From Platynereis dumerilii (Eukaryota > Annelida > Polychaeta > Phyllodocida > Nereididae), in contig JAPTHN010000019.1 of NCBI GenBank assembly GCA_026936325.1, positions 11,868,253 through 11,932,252 on the forward strand: DNA of 64,000 bases. Direction: 5' to 3'. This document shows, piece by piece, positions 47,901 to 58,874 of this stretch; the first letter of the stretch is position 1, and the number at the start of each line of letters is the position of its first letter. The notes under the pieces were generated by a model. It saw nothing but the letters and a program-made list of their open reading frames with translations. It had not been told where the DNA came from and searched no databases. The position numbers and the translations under genes were made by a program.

Positions 47901-50245
47901 ATGGAATGAGCAGGAAATTTTGTTGCACATTAATGCACAGGAGTTGCTGGCAATTTATCATGGTTTGAGATCCATATATCGTCAGGATTGTAAGGATCTG
48001 AAACATATCAGAGTCGTGTCTGATAACACCACTGCTATCCTGTGTATCCGAAATCAGGGATCTGTGCATTCAGACACATGTAATAGGATAACCCGGGATA
48101 TTTGGAATTGGGCTACTGATAAACAAGTATGGCTCACAACTGCACATATTCCAGGGAAATTGAATGTCGAGGGAGATGAAGCTTCTAGAAAATTTGCAGA
48201 TGATACAGAATGGACATTACAACCTGACTTATTCAGGAAAGTGTGTTTGGAATTTGGGAAACCTGAAATTGATTTGTTTGCTTCCAGAAACAATAGACAA
48301 GTTGACTGTTTTTGCTCCTGGAAACCTGATCCAGATGCTTTTTGGATTGATAGTTTTTTAATGAATTGGTCAGGAAGATTTTGCTATGCTTTTCCATCTT
48401 TTGCTCTCATACCAGCTGTGTTACAGAAATGGTATATGGATGGAGCCTGGGGAATTATTATAGTCCCTTATTGGCCTACGAAACCCTGGTTCTTGAAATT
48501 ACAGGATATGGTGTGTGAACAACCTTTGGTGTTGCATGTTACTGACAATTCTTTGTTTTTGCCTTCCAGAGAGACCGAAGCACATCCCATGGCGGGGAGA
48601 CTGCACCTGATAGTGGCACGCTTGTCATGCAAACCTTGCGAAGTCGCGGATTTTCGGAACCGGTGGCGAGGACGATGCTACAAGCCAGAAGGAAATCATC
48701 TACCAAATTGTACGACACCTATCATGGGAAATGGAGAAAATTTTGTATCGAAAGGGGTTTTGATCCCTTACAAGGAACTGTAATTGATGGACTTGAATTT
48801 CTGCAACATCTACTTGATTTTGGAACTGTTGGTTATAGTACTATTAATACAGCTAGATCAGCGTTATCTTTAGTAATTCAGGATGTTTCAGGAGCTACTT
48901 TTGGTGCTCATCCAGATGTTGTGGCATTTATGAAAGGAGTTTTCAATATGCAACCTCCTAGGCCTAGGTATTTAGATATTTTGGACCCTGATGATGTGAT
49001 TACTTTCTGATGTGATTACTTTTCTGAAGACTTGGTTTCCGGCTAAGAAATTATCACTTGAAAAATTAACTTTAAAGACGGTCATGTTGATTTTACTGGT
49101 CACAGGACAAAGACCGCAAATTGTTAAAGCATTGACTGTAGAGAATATGACTATTAAATCTTCAAAGATTCTTTTTACAATTGGTTCGGAAAACATAAAG
49201 CAGGGACGTTTAAATTATAAACCTGAACAGGTGATTTTGAAAGTTTATCCCACTGATAAGCGCATTTGTGTGTATCATTATGTTATTGAGTATTTACGCA
49301 GAACTCTTGAGTTGCGATTAGCGGAGAAGCAATTATTTGTTACTATTAAGAAACCGCATCAGGCAGCTTCTGATGACACTATTGCTAGATGGATCAAGAA
49401 AGTTTTGAAATTATCTGGTATTGACGTATTAGTTTACAAGGCTGGTAGTGTACGTGCAGCCTCCACTAGTAAAGGAAAAAGAGGGGGGGGGGGCAACAAT
49501 TCAGGAGATTATGAGGGCTGGTGGGTGGACAAAAGCCTCAACCTTCACTAAATTCTATGACAAAGAACTTAGCACGAAGGATGATAATAAATTTCAAGAT
49601 AAGGTACTGAGGTGTAAGAGTAAAAAGTAAACTTCAGGGGAATTTTTTCCCTCTCTCCGCTGTGGGATGGCGCTTGACTACTCTGACTCTATTGTTAGAA
49701 GATTGTTGTATTTTCAGTGACTTTTGAACAATCTATGGACAATCAAGGACTAATGAACAAAGATGGTTTATCTGTGATTTATATAAATTTGCAACACTGT
49801 GATCTACAAATGAGCTATAATTTTGTACATAAATGATCAAATTGAATTTTTGTGTCTTGGTTGTGAATTGGTAACTTATATTATTGGTTCTCATAGATGA
49901 GCTTTCAAGTCTCATGTGAGCACTAGGGGGAGCAGTGGGATTGAAACAAGATTGTAAAGTTAGCCGACTTACCTAGTAAGGATGGCTGACTGTTATCTTG
50001 TGAAATCCAACAGCTCCCCCCAAGTGCTAACATGCCCACCTCCCACCCTTTTGTCTAGGGGGGAAAGGCATATATATACAATTTTTGAACACATCTATTT
50101 ATGTGGCCTTAGTGGTTAAGGCACTATAAATTTGGAAAAATTTTTCTGGGTTTTTGGTTTTCATCTCTGAGAACCAATCGTTCAAGGGTGAAGCGTCAGG
50201 TCACGTGATAGTATCTCATGTTAGCACTTGGGGGGAGCTTGTTTA
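44990..50245 (+). mobile_element. DIRS-like tyrosine-recombinase retrotransposon fossil
   Basis: Looks nearly whole, with only a few breaks, so relatively young. Parts in order: a left terminal repeat (about 44990-45120); an ORF1/gag-like region (about 45460-46490); reverse transcriptase with YIDDTLI (RT part about 46510-47745); RNase H beginning YFDASNAGWGVYHP (47770-48200) and the following connector; a tyrosine recombinase (about 48630-49620); and right terminal repeats (about 49905-50245). The terminal repeats share 'ctcccc(c/t)(c/t)a(a/g)gtgct(a/c)acatg' and 'cacgtgacctgac' boxes in inverted and split arrangement, as is usual for the DIRS order. It sits inside the TTAA element. Confidence 0.9.
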
Positions 50246-51528
50246 ATATGCAGACAAATCTATAGTGACTACCATCAGAGGCGCAGAAGAAATTTTCAGT
50301 TTTGGGGAGAAACGCAATAATATTAATATTATAGTTGAATGGGGCTTATTATCCAGATTTTTAAATCTTTGTCTGGATTATTCTCAATGTACCAATGCTA
50401 CTAGATTTTAAAGGGGAGAGGGTAGCTGCCCCATAACCCCTTGGTTTCCATGGCAATGACCACTAGTGTTTGAGTCGAGGCCAGGACATCCGAGACCAAG
50501 ACCGAGACCGAGGCATGAGCATCCGAGACCGAGACCGAGGCATTCCCCTCCGAGACCAAGACCGAGACCGAGGCATGAGCATCCGAGACCAAGACCGAGA
50601 CCGAGGCCGGCTCGACAAAAAGACAGTTGACTGCCAAACTATTTTAGCTTGGTATATTATCGGCATTGAGCTATCGCTTACGATAAGGCTATAACAGTGC
50701 AATTAAAGATTCACTCAATGACTCAAGTAAAACTCTGAAATGAAGACAATAAGGGGGCAACCATTACATTTTTAAAGAACAGGGCATGGAACTCATCTCA
50801 CGGCAAATTTTTTTTTACGGAAACAGCGACAGATTAGATTTGTTTTGAGTGTCTGACAACCTCAATTATGTTTAATTATCTACTTCTAAATCAAACATTT
50901 TAGACTGAGATAGCCATCCACCAGGAATTCATTTCAAGGCTTTTGGGAAAGAATTAATTAACCTTTCACCATGACTGGAAAAAACTTGGTTAGTTTTTAA
51001 AAACATTCTGAGGCAGCTTATCACTTTCATTTCGGGCTTTACTATAACTGCTTTAAAAATTACACTTTCTAGATATATGTAGATAGATGCTCTGCATTGC
51101 TGGGTTCCAATTCCCTGTCAACACTGCGCTGAAAAATATGTGCGAAGGTCAGAAGGACTAAACAGTTCCCCAAGGATAAATTCTCCTTTTACAAAACTGT
51201 TGCAATCATTTCTTCTCCCAATTTTTTCAAAGCTATATAATATAGGCCTGTACACACATTGACTAGGGCTGCACGATTAAGCAAAAATTTATCGTTATCG
51301 CGATATCAGGCAGTTCGATAATGTCATCGCAGTTCAGTGCAATAAAGTTACTAAATTAAATAAACAGTGAAATACACATTATCATCACTCATGGACTTGA
51401 AATCTCATGCTTTTCCTCGGATCAAAGCTGGACAATGGCGAAAATTCAATAAAAATTACTTGGATATTTCAATCAGGTAGCGTAGTTTCATCTGCACACA
51501 ATTCCACATGCAAAATTTCTTTTTTTTA
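50246..51528. other. Non-coding DNA with minisatellite
   Basis: A four-copy minisatellite at 50488-50615 has the unit 'ccgagaccaagaccgagacc' plus 'gaggcatgagcat'. A hAT-like terminus TAGGGCTGCACGATTAA begins at 51265 without a partner. Nothing coding was recognised. Confidence 0.55.
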
Positions 51529-51732
51529 GGGGCCAACCAGACGATAGTTGGGGCCGGGGGTCTATGGACTTTCCCCTGGGAAAACTTTTTTTTGAATGTG
51601 ACGTGTCGATGAACGATTTTTTTCGCATTATCCACAAACTTTTTTTTTTCAGTGTCAAAAGGGTAACAAACTTTTTTTTTCCACAAAAATGTCCATAGGA
51701 CCCCCCCCCCCCCAAAAGATCTGGTCAGCCCC
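51529..51732. mobile_element. Harbinger-like foldback MITE, copy 2
   Basis: The ends are GGGGCCAACCAGACGAT and the complement of GGGGCTGACCAGATC, with TTA at 51526-51528 and 51733-51735. The interior has the same 'ctatggac' and A/T-run layout as the 43256 copy. Confidence 0.8.
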
Positions 51733-51735
51733 TTA

Positions 51736-53516
51736 ATGAATTTGGCCTAGAAATGTAAGCAAAGTGTGAAAAAAAACGTTTCAGGTCGCCGAAGTTTTTT
51801 TTTTGGCGCATTGTTGGTTTATTTTTGACTACCAGATTTCTCCAGAAAATCAATTTTGAAGTCACAAACATCCCTCCACGGGCTGCTGTCTCATTTCTGG
51901 AACGAGTGTCTGACTGTCTATCTTAAAAAATCTGACAAAACAGCAACAAAACACCCAAAAGTTTGACTTACAAATTTGATATGATATGATTCAGGGGCGG
52001 ATCCAGGATTTTTCGAAAGGAGAGGCGCGGCAATACTTACAACATCGGAGTGTCAAAATTTTTTTTTTCCCCAAATAGCAATATGAAGAATTTATCTTAG
52101 AAAAAAGGGGGGGGGGGAGCACGCGCTCCTTGTGCACCCTAGCCCCAGAAACGTGGCTACTCTTCTGATGGCTAACATGTCGTACCCCCTCTGGATTGGC
52201 CTAGGTGATTAAGCTTTGCTGTGGTTTTCTGGAAATCAACCTGAAGCAAAAAATGGCACAACTTAGCCTGGTCTCTCCTACTTGCAAAGATACAAAACAA
52301 GGCTTACCACTGCAGATCAAATCATAAATTGAGGATTACTGTCAATCCTGAGGTTTGACAGCTGTCAAACGAAGTGTCAATGACCTTTTGTTTCCAGAGA
52401 TGTCTGGAGACTTTCGGTGTGCTGGCTTCTGCATCTCATGTGACTTCTTTCAGTGCAGCACTTCTTCACATCCAGCATGCAGACAAAGATATTCGTGAAA
52501 ACTGATAGAAGTATCTTAGGCCTACTCTCAAATTGAGAGTCTCAATGCACGATGCAAGCGTGCACATGTTGCAGCTTCGATGACGCCGCATGAACTGTCA
52601 AATTTGGTGACGTCATCACTGCTCACAAAGCAGAAAAGCCGTGGCAATGCTCAGAATGAAATAGTTCCTTCTTCTGTGCCTTGAATTATGCTTTAAATTC
52701 TTTGTTAGCATTTGCTGATTAGTCTTACTGCAACTGTTTGTATACACGCAGATGACTGAAAATAAGCCTTGCTGCTTTGTTTCTCCAAATGTGATTTATT
52801 AAAACGGCCCACTAATACTGACGTCACAGCAAGTGCGAAGAGGTCAGAGAAGAACAAAAACAACAAAAAAGGAGAATGACATCGTTTCGTAGGCTGCAGA
52901 TTCAGAAGAATTGAGAGGTGGGCGAATATTTTCAGTCATTGGAGATTAATTTTGACTAAATTTTGTGCAACTTAGTGTAAGGAATTTTTAAATTTTGGTC
53001 TCAGATGGAAGAGTCAAGCGCTTGAAGTTGAACTTCTCCAAAATTGATCAAAATTCATGTCCTGACCACTGAAATTCAACTGAAGATTCAGATTCAATGT
53101 CCATTTATTTGAAAAGCAGGCAATTAAAACTAAAATGCCTACACTAAGTTGCTTTAAATTTAGTTTTCTACCATTTGGTTTAGGTCTCAGGCACTGAGAT
53201 GGCTGGTAACTCCTCAATTTTGCAGCCTACGAATCAGTGTTGAATTGGAAAAATGGCTGTTTATAGGGTCATTTTTGCAATTTTTTATCAAACTTTTCTC
53301 AAGTTGTGCATGAAAATCGTTACACATGCATACAGTTTTCATATACTAGCAATGAGTTAAGGTATTTAGGTTCCCGAAATGGTGACTGTCAATTGTATCA
53401 GTGGAATACACAAATAAATAAACAGCAGGAAAGTGGACAAGTCCTGATTTCCTCTGTCAAAAATAGTTCCAAATTTGGCCACAGGTGGCAGGGCAATGCA
53501 AGACTCCACGCTCCCC
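51736..53516. other. Right part of the TTAA element
   Basis: Non-coding. Has a G-run at 52107-52118 and a 'gtgacgtcatc' word (52609) that also occurs near the left end (42956). The phrase 'cgtaggctgcag' (52890) is inverted as 'ttttgcagcctacga' (53218), suggesting another small inverted-repeat element. Confidence 0.45.
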
Positions 53517-53640
53517 TTAAAGCTTTGGACATGATGTTGATGTTTCTATCCAAATTGTAGAATGCAGTGTCATCTGCATATATATTAACTATGTTTTTGT
53601 AGGGACCATATCAGATCTGTGTTATAAGCTCCAAATGAGG

Positions 53641-54984
53641 AAAGATTTACAGTGGAGGTCCCTAACTAAAGGGGCAAAAAGAATCAGCCAAGTGCTATTT
53701 GTCATCAATTTATGTGTATTGCAGTGGTGGAGCTTCTTGAGTTTCTGGAGGGGGCCACTAGGAAGTTGGCCTTGCAGATATACTTTCCCTATAGCAGGAG
53801 TACCCTCCAAATGTACCTCCAATATTAGGAGGGTACTCCTGCTACAGCGAAGGTAAATATGACTACAATTTACAAATCAAGTATATATTTGCCCCTCTTT
53901 ATGGTCAGTAGCTCCATCACTGCATGACTGTCTTGGTTCAAGTTGGTTGAGTGATTGGGGACCATACCCAAAGCATACCTCGAGCATAATATTATCTCAT
54001 AGAGATTTCCTTCAAAAAATTATATAGCCCAAGTGTATAAAGATTTAAGACAATATAAGACAAGTGATAAAAGAAAACGCTGCATGAGAACATTAGATAT
54101 TCAACTTCTCACAAACTGGCCAGTCTAAAAGTGTAATAATCCAAATATTATGCAAGCCACAATTAGTTTTTTTGTAATGGAAATAGAAATTTCATGTTCA
54201 TGACAAAGAATATAAAGGGGCTTCTCATTGCTTGGTTTGCTGTCTATGTTAATAACACCTGTAATTAGGCATGCCTAATCATGAGGTAACATGTATTAGG
54301 TTTGTTAAATCACACACTCACAGTGGTACATTGGAGGTATAGATGTAACTAAACATACATAAAACATTATTTGAATATTTGGAAAATAAAATATGTGTTT
54401 GAAGAAACCTCGGGTCCCCACAATTCTTTTTTTAAAGAATTTCTTGTTCTACATGTATGTGCGTCTGATGACATTTAGTGGGAATTGCTCATAAAAAAAA
54501 TGGTGGAACGAGCTATGATAAGTAACAGAGTAGGCCTAGACAAAAAGAGACATAGATTAATAACATCTTATGAATCAATTAAATCAAAGGAATGTTACCA
54601 TAAAACAATTAAATAAGAACTAGATTTTAATTCAAGTCTATATTCTCGTAGAATTTTCAAAGAAATATTAAAATTATTGGCATTTCAGCAGAAAAACATA
54701 CAGTTGATTTTGTAATATTAGGCTCAGTGACTCTGAAATACCATTTATTTGACATAGGTGACTGGAAATTATCCACCAAAAAAGGGATGTAATAATTCAA
54801 TTTTTATTTCAGATACAGTGGATCTAAATAAAAAAATGAATGAAAGATGTATAGTATCAATTCAGATATATATTGTATTCAAATTTCCTTCATGGCACTG
54901 GAGTGACGTAATTGTCCCGAAATTTGAGATTGACCCTGATTAGCAGTCAACGTCACTCTCATCTTTATTCTATTTTTGTTGAAG
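53641..54984. other. Intron DNA before the second cGLR exon
   Basis: Contains a hairpin at 53791-53845 (tatagcaggagtaccctcc and its complement). The remainder is AT-rich with no recognised gene. Confidence 0.5.
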
Positions 54985-55086
54985 GTGCTGGACCAAGCGA
55001 ATGACACTGACCATGGCTTCCTGAAGCATCCAATCACCTCTTATCTCCTAAAGAATACAGTTTTCTGGATTTTTGCTGGGAAAACG
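54985..55086 (+). CDS. cGAS-like gene, exon 2 of the catalytic part
   Basis: 34 codons in phase 0 at both ends. The acceptor is 'tctatttttgttgaag' and the donor is ACG|GTATGA. It reads VLDQANDTDHGFLKHPITSY then LLKNTVFWIFAGKT. The 'ITSYLLKNTVFW' block is the characteristic 'SYxLKTxxLW' helix of Mab-21/cGAS C-terminal lobes. It directly continues KALLE at the end of the 20301 exon after a 32.9 kb intron. Frame and content together make the join convincing. Confidence 0.9.
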
Positions 55087-55492
55087 GTATGACATTTTAT
55101 CACTTTACTAATTAAATAATAGTTATAAATTATATACCTTTAGTCCACTTCTTGGTTATTAATAAGGTATATGATATGGTGATGCCATCAAATCTTGCAC
55201 ATTCCCATCCTGATGTTACTATCCTTTTATTGGCAAATTACTGCCACATGCAGCAGTTTGGTGAACAGAAGTTAGTTTTCCTAGTGGATAATTCAGTAAA
55301 GTCATCAACCAATTAGTCAAAATTTCAAAATTGACCTAAGTATGTGCCTCAGCGGAACTCGTAACTGTCAGTCTACCCCTTTTCAGTTCCGCAAACTTCA
55401 TCAGCCCTTGCATACCCTTAGGTAGCCTCCTTTGCCCTCACTTAGCCTCCAATTCTCAACTACCCTCAGCTTCCCTCAACTACCCTCAGCTT

Positions 55493-56709
55493 TAGGGTTT
55501 GTTCCCGGGACTCCCAGGAACGGGAAATTCTCGGGAAATGGGCAAAAAACTGAAACCGGGAGAACCGGGAAATACAAACCGGGACTGGATACAGCGTTTT
55601 TGAAGAAGTGGAAAAAAATAATTCCTTATTTATCAAAATAATTTGATTATCAGTGATGTAAAGTTATAAGTTATTGTATCAGGCAACAGTGGAGCATTTT
55701 ATATGCATCTATTGTCCATGACCAGTCACTACAGCAACTGTTGGAGACAACATTTTGGGCTGGCCTTGAAATTTTCAACATGAAAAGTCATTAAATTGTC
55801 AGAAGGATTTCTAAATATGCCCACAATATCTGATGGCATGATCTTTTTCAGCATTGTTTTTTATTTCAAGAAAAATTGATTCCTTATTTCTTAAAAAACT
55901 AGATTATCAGTGATGTAGATTGGTGAAAAAATTATAACTTATTGTTTCAGGCAACAGTGGAGCATTTTATATGGACTTAGAACTTTGTTGTCCATGGACA
56001 ATCACTTCATTTACGGACAAAGTTTCGGACTGGCCTTGTAACTTTCAACATAATAAGGTAATTAAATTGTCATAAAGATTTATAAATATGCACACAATAT
56101 CTGACGGCATGATCTTTTTCTGCAAAAAAAAATATCGTATTTCAAGAAATTTTCAATTTTGCTCTATTTTAATAATATTATATTTTGTCTTGCCTAAGCA
56201 AAATTGTCTGTTCAACAGCCAGAATGTATATATTTGTATATTTAATCATAAGCCCTTCTTTCAAGAATAATCATTTAGAACACACAAATGTAATAATTTA
56301 TTGCTCAATAAAGCATTTCAGTTTGCATCATATTAATTTTCTTAAAGGTCTTAAAGTAGATGATACTTTGTAAAGTATCTAAAGATGTTCTATGGGAAAA
56401 TAATTATATACCAGACAACAGTTTGTAAAGAACCAAAATATATTTCTATTGGAGTGATGAATCACACAAATAGGCCTGTATGAATACCTATTAACACCCT
56501 ATTTTTGCAATTGGCCATCCAGAATTACCTTTGCTCATGAATTGTTAATTTTTAATGGAAAAAAAAATTTAATTTGGCAAAACGTCCTATGAATCTCAAG
56601 AATTGAAAATGTTCAAAACTAAAACCGGGATTCCCGGGATTCCTGGTTCTGAGCACTTCATTTCCCGGTTTCCCGTTTTCTTGGAAAACCGGGAAACTAG
56701 CTAACCCTA
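55493..56709. mobile_element. hAT-like element, 1.2 kb
   Basis: The ends are TAGGGTTTGTTCCCGGGACT and the complement of TAGGGTTAGCTAGTTTCCCG, with the perfect 8-bp duplication CTCAGCTT (55485-55492, 56710-56717). Subterminal 'ccgggaa' and 'cccggtt' words occur at both ends. The core is a tandem duplication of about 255 bp (about 55617-55870 and 55878-56130). There is no transposase. It inserted in a CT-rich minisatellite (55425-56830, reverse of the 25015 repeat). Confidence 0.85.
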
Positions 56710-56717
56710 CTCAGCTT

Positions 56718-58406
56718 CCCTCAACTAAACTCAGCTTTTCTTAACTCGGCTTCCCTGAAGTAAACTCGGCTCCCCTACATTACACAGATTTACGCTCTGT
56801 TTTCCTCAACTACTCTCTGTTATGGTTCCCAATTATGAGACAGCAGTTACTCTAGGGCTGAATCCTGCCTTGAGGGCTACTTTTTCATTAATTTATTATT
56901 TAAATACTAGCTGTTGACCCATTATGGTTTGATGGTTTACAAAAATTCAACCAGTAGTCTAGCACAGCTTCTGCCCAGCTTCGTGATGTGACACCAGGTC
57001 CCATTTCCAGCATCAATTCAGCTTCCACTCAGCATCCAGGTACATGAACTCGAATCTGGAGTGAATGGAACTTCTGTAGTGGCTGGGCCCAGTATACAGA
57101 GACAGGACCCAGTGTACAGTGATGGAGCATGCTCTTCAGGACTATGCCAAACACTCTGATTTCTGTGGCAAAATGTGATTTTTTCTTGATACCTATACAG
57201 CTACCGAATATCTTGGATCTTGTAGTTATATTTTTCTTAGAAGTTCAATAAGCATTACTGTCTTTAATTTCCCAGATAAATATAAATCTGCCAGATTTTT
57301 ATGAGGAAAATATGTTGTTTTTTTTTTGGAAGATGAATTTCTGGGAACTGGGTAGTTAAATTGGCCATAGAGGGTCAATCAGCATATCATCAATGGAGAA
57401 TTCAATGGCCTTCGATGTGAAAAGCATTACTGGCCCTGCTGTAGCAGAAAAAAAAAAATAGCTTTAATGTAGATTGATATGCAAAATCCCAAGATACATT
57501 CCTGAGCTCTGGAAATAATGAATTTTGATGGGCAAAAGTTGCCAAGTGGAACACTTCAGTGAGTAGATGGGCTTAGGAGTAGAATTTAAGGTGTTGTGGT
57601 TTGAGAGGAAAAAGCCTTATGTGAGAGATGATGCACCTGCTATCGCTATTATTATGATTAGATTTTTGTAAACTATGGAAAAATTTTTAACATGTTGATT
57701 TCAAAATGGATTGAATATAGTCCTACTGTGACAAATATGATACTGAAACATTGCCTCTTTAGTGGATACAAAGATAGTCAATAATGCATGTATGTTTATA
57801 GTAATTGGATAATCCAGAAAGGATGGGTACACTCACTCAGGGAAATAGACTCAGGCCAGACTGTAAAGAATAACATATTTTCATAATCCATGGAAAAATT
57901 TGAAATCAAAACATTTTGATTGGATGGCCAGTAATCAGTCACTTTTGAGACATTCCCACGGGAGGAGTTATCTCTGAACAAAAGAACCTATTTGCTTAGG
58001 GGAGACAATTGGGCAGTCACAGACTCTCAAAGACCAGCCTCTCTTGATTTCTAATTACCATACTAACCAACTAACTTGCATCTGATTGGTCTAGGGCAGG
58101 GCAAGTCTCAACAAATGTGATAAGGTCTTTTTTTTATAAGGTGGGTACACTTGGTACCATAGATTTTTGTCACGTTCATGCACACATGGCCGCCACAAGT
58201 TCTGGTTGATCTTCCTCATTTGTCTTTAAAAATATCTGCAGTCCGAGCTAACCAGCAGACCTTGTCAGTCCGCCCACACAATGTAGGCTACGGCGTATAT
58301 ATAAGTATTTTGCAATATAGATCTAAGTATTTTATCATTATTTTGGTATCTATTCAATAACTTCAAAGTGATATTCAAACAGTGCAGTTGTCTGTGGTAT
58401 TTTCAG
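56718..58406. other. Intron DNA before the last cGLR exon
   Basis: The first 110 bp are the remainder of the CT-rich minisatellite ('cttccctcaactaaactcag'). After that it is AT-rich with no recognised gene. Confidence 0.5.
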
Positions 58407-58694
58407 CCTGAATTCATTGATAAGTTCCATGGAAATGTCATAAGAGAGAGATATGGACACCTGCAGCAGCAGTTGGACTTCAAGGGGACCATCCCAACAT
58501 GGACGACTGAGGAGGATTTGGAGAGATACGGAGAGGAAGGGAGATTCTGGGCTGAGACCATATTTGATGCAATCAATTTCATGGCAAGGAATTACACTGA
58601 ACAACTTGGTAGCTTCTTAGAAAATGTACTGTCTTATCATACGGCAGGAATTATGATGTGTCAGCAATCTGCGAGAGATGCTTGGAGCTGCTGA
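58407..58694 (+). CDS. cGAS-like gene, last coding exon
   Basis: 95 codons and a TGA stop. The acceptor is 'tctgtggtattttcag', phase 0, so it joins FAGKT to PEFIDKFHGN. It contains FKGTIPTWTTEEDLERYGEE and IFDAINFMARNYTEQLGSFL, a hydrophilic helical C-terminus where Mab-21 proteins end. No zinc-ribbon insert of the vertebrate cGAS type is visible in any exon, as expected for invertebrate cGLRs. An AATAAA follows 81 bp after the stop. A decayed copy of this exon lies at 61310-61520. Confidence 0.85.
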   Translation, partial: PEFIDKFHGNVIRERYGHLQQQLDFKGTIPTWTTEEDLERYGEEGRFWAETIFDAINFMARNYTEQLGSFLENVLSYHTAGIMMCQQSARDAWSC

Positions 58695-58774
58695 GACCAT
58701 CTGTCTTCTTCAAAAAGGAGAAATGACTGTTTGATATACTATGATCCTGAACATTCATTTTCTGTACGTTATAC

Positions 58775-58780
58775 AATAAA
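58775..58780 (+). terminator. Polyadenylation signal of the cGAS-like gene
   Basis: AATAAA, 81 bp after the TGA at 58694. It is well placed to end a short 3' UTR. Confidence 0.75.
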
Positions 58781-58874
58781 AAGGATTTTAAAAGTGAATT
58801 TTCACTACTGGTTGGAACTCGAGTTGAATTTTTTTTTCACACAATACAGAAACCTAATTTATAATGATATTTTA

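Larger units (their letters stand above)
42892..53516. mobile_element. TTAA-flanked 10.6 kb element carrying other elements
   Basis: Perfect 23-bp inverted ends, beginning GGGGAGCGTGGAGTCTTGCA, are flanked by TTAA at 42888-42891 and 53517-53520. Removing the element and one TTAA rejoins the LINE reading SKALNDILE without a gap, which confirms the borders. TTAA targets are used by piggyBac and Kolobok. No transposase of either was recognised, so it is probably non-autonomous. The inserts inside are the MITE at 43256, a hAT end near 43900, the DIRS-like fossil, and the MITE at 51529. Confidence 0.8.
40640..53640 (-). mobile_element. LINE RT/C-terminal fragment split by three insertions
   Basis: The minus strand reads NIVNIYADDTAFYNLDRNIN then IMSKALNDILERLYKWLCAN across 53610-53521 and 42887-42830, then ELSLHVRKTNPILI (42830-42802). 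It ends with a decayed C-terminal region 'LQRIQNRAMCIILNAPLRLH' at about 41150-41090 and 'RIMYNQMVLMWRIVNGRAPQYL' at about 41010-40960. YADD plus WLCANELSL and the LQRIQNRA block are standard landmarks of Jockey/RTE-like non-LTR ORF2. The element is 5'-truncated near 53610. It is interrupted by the 10.6 kb TTAA element, the 42345 element and the 41261 foldback. Confidence 0.8.

Noticed and set aside
48627-49630. Host or Crypton-type tyrosine recombinase gene
   Set aside because: It lies directly behind reverse transcriptase and RNase H between DIRS-type terminal repeats, so it belongs to the DIRS-like fossil.
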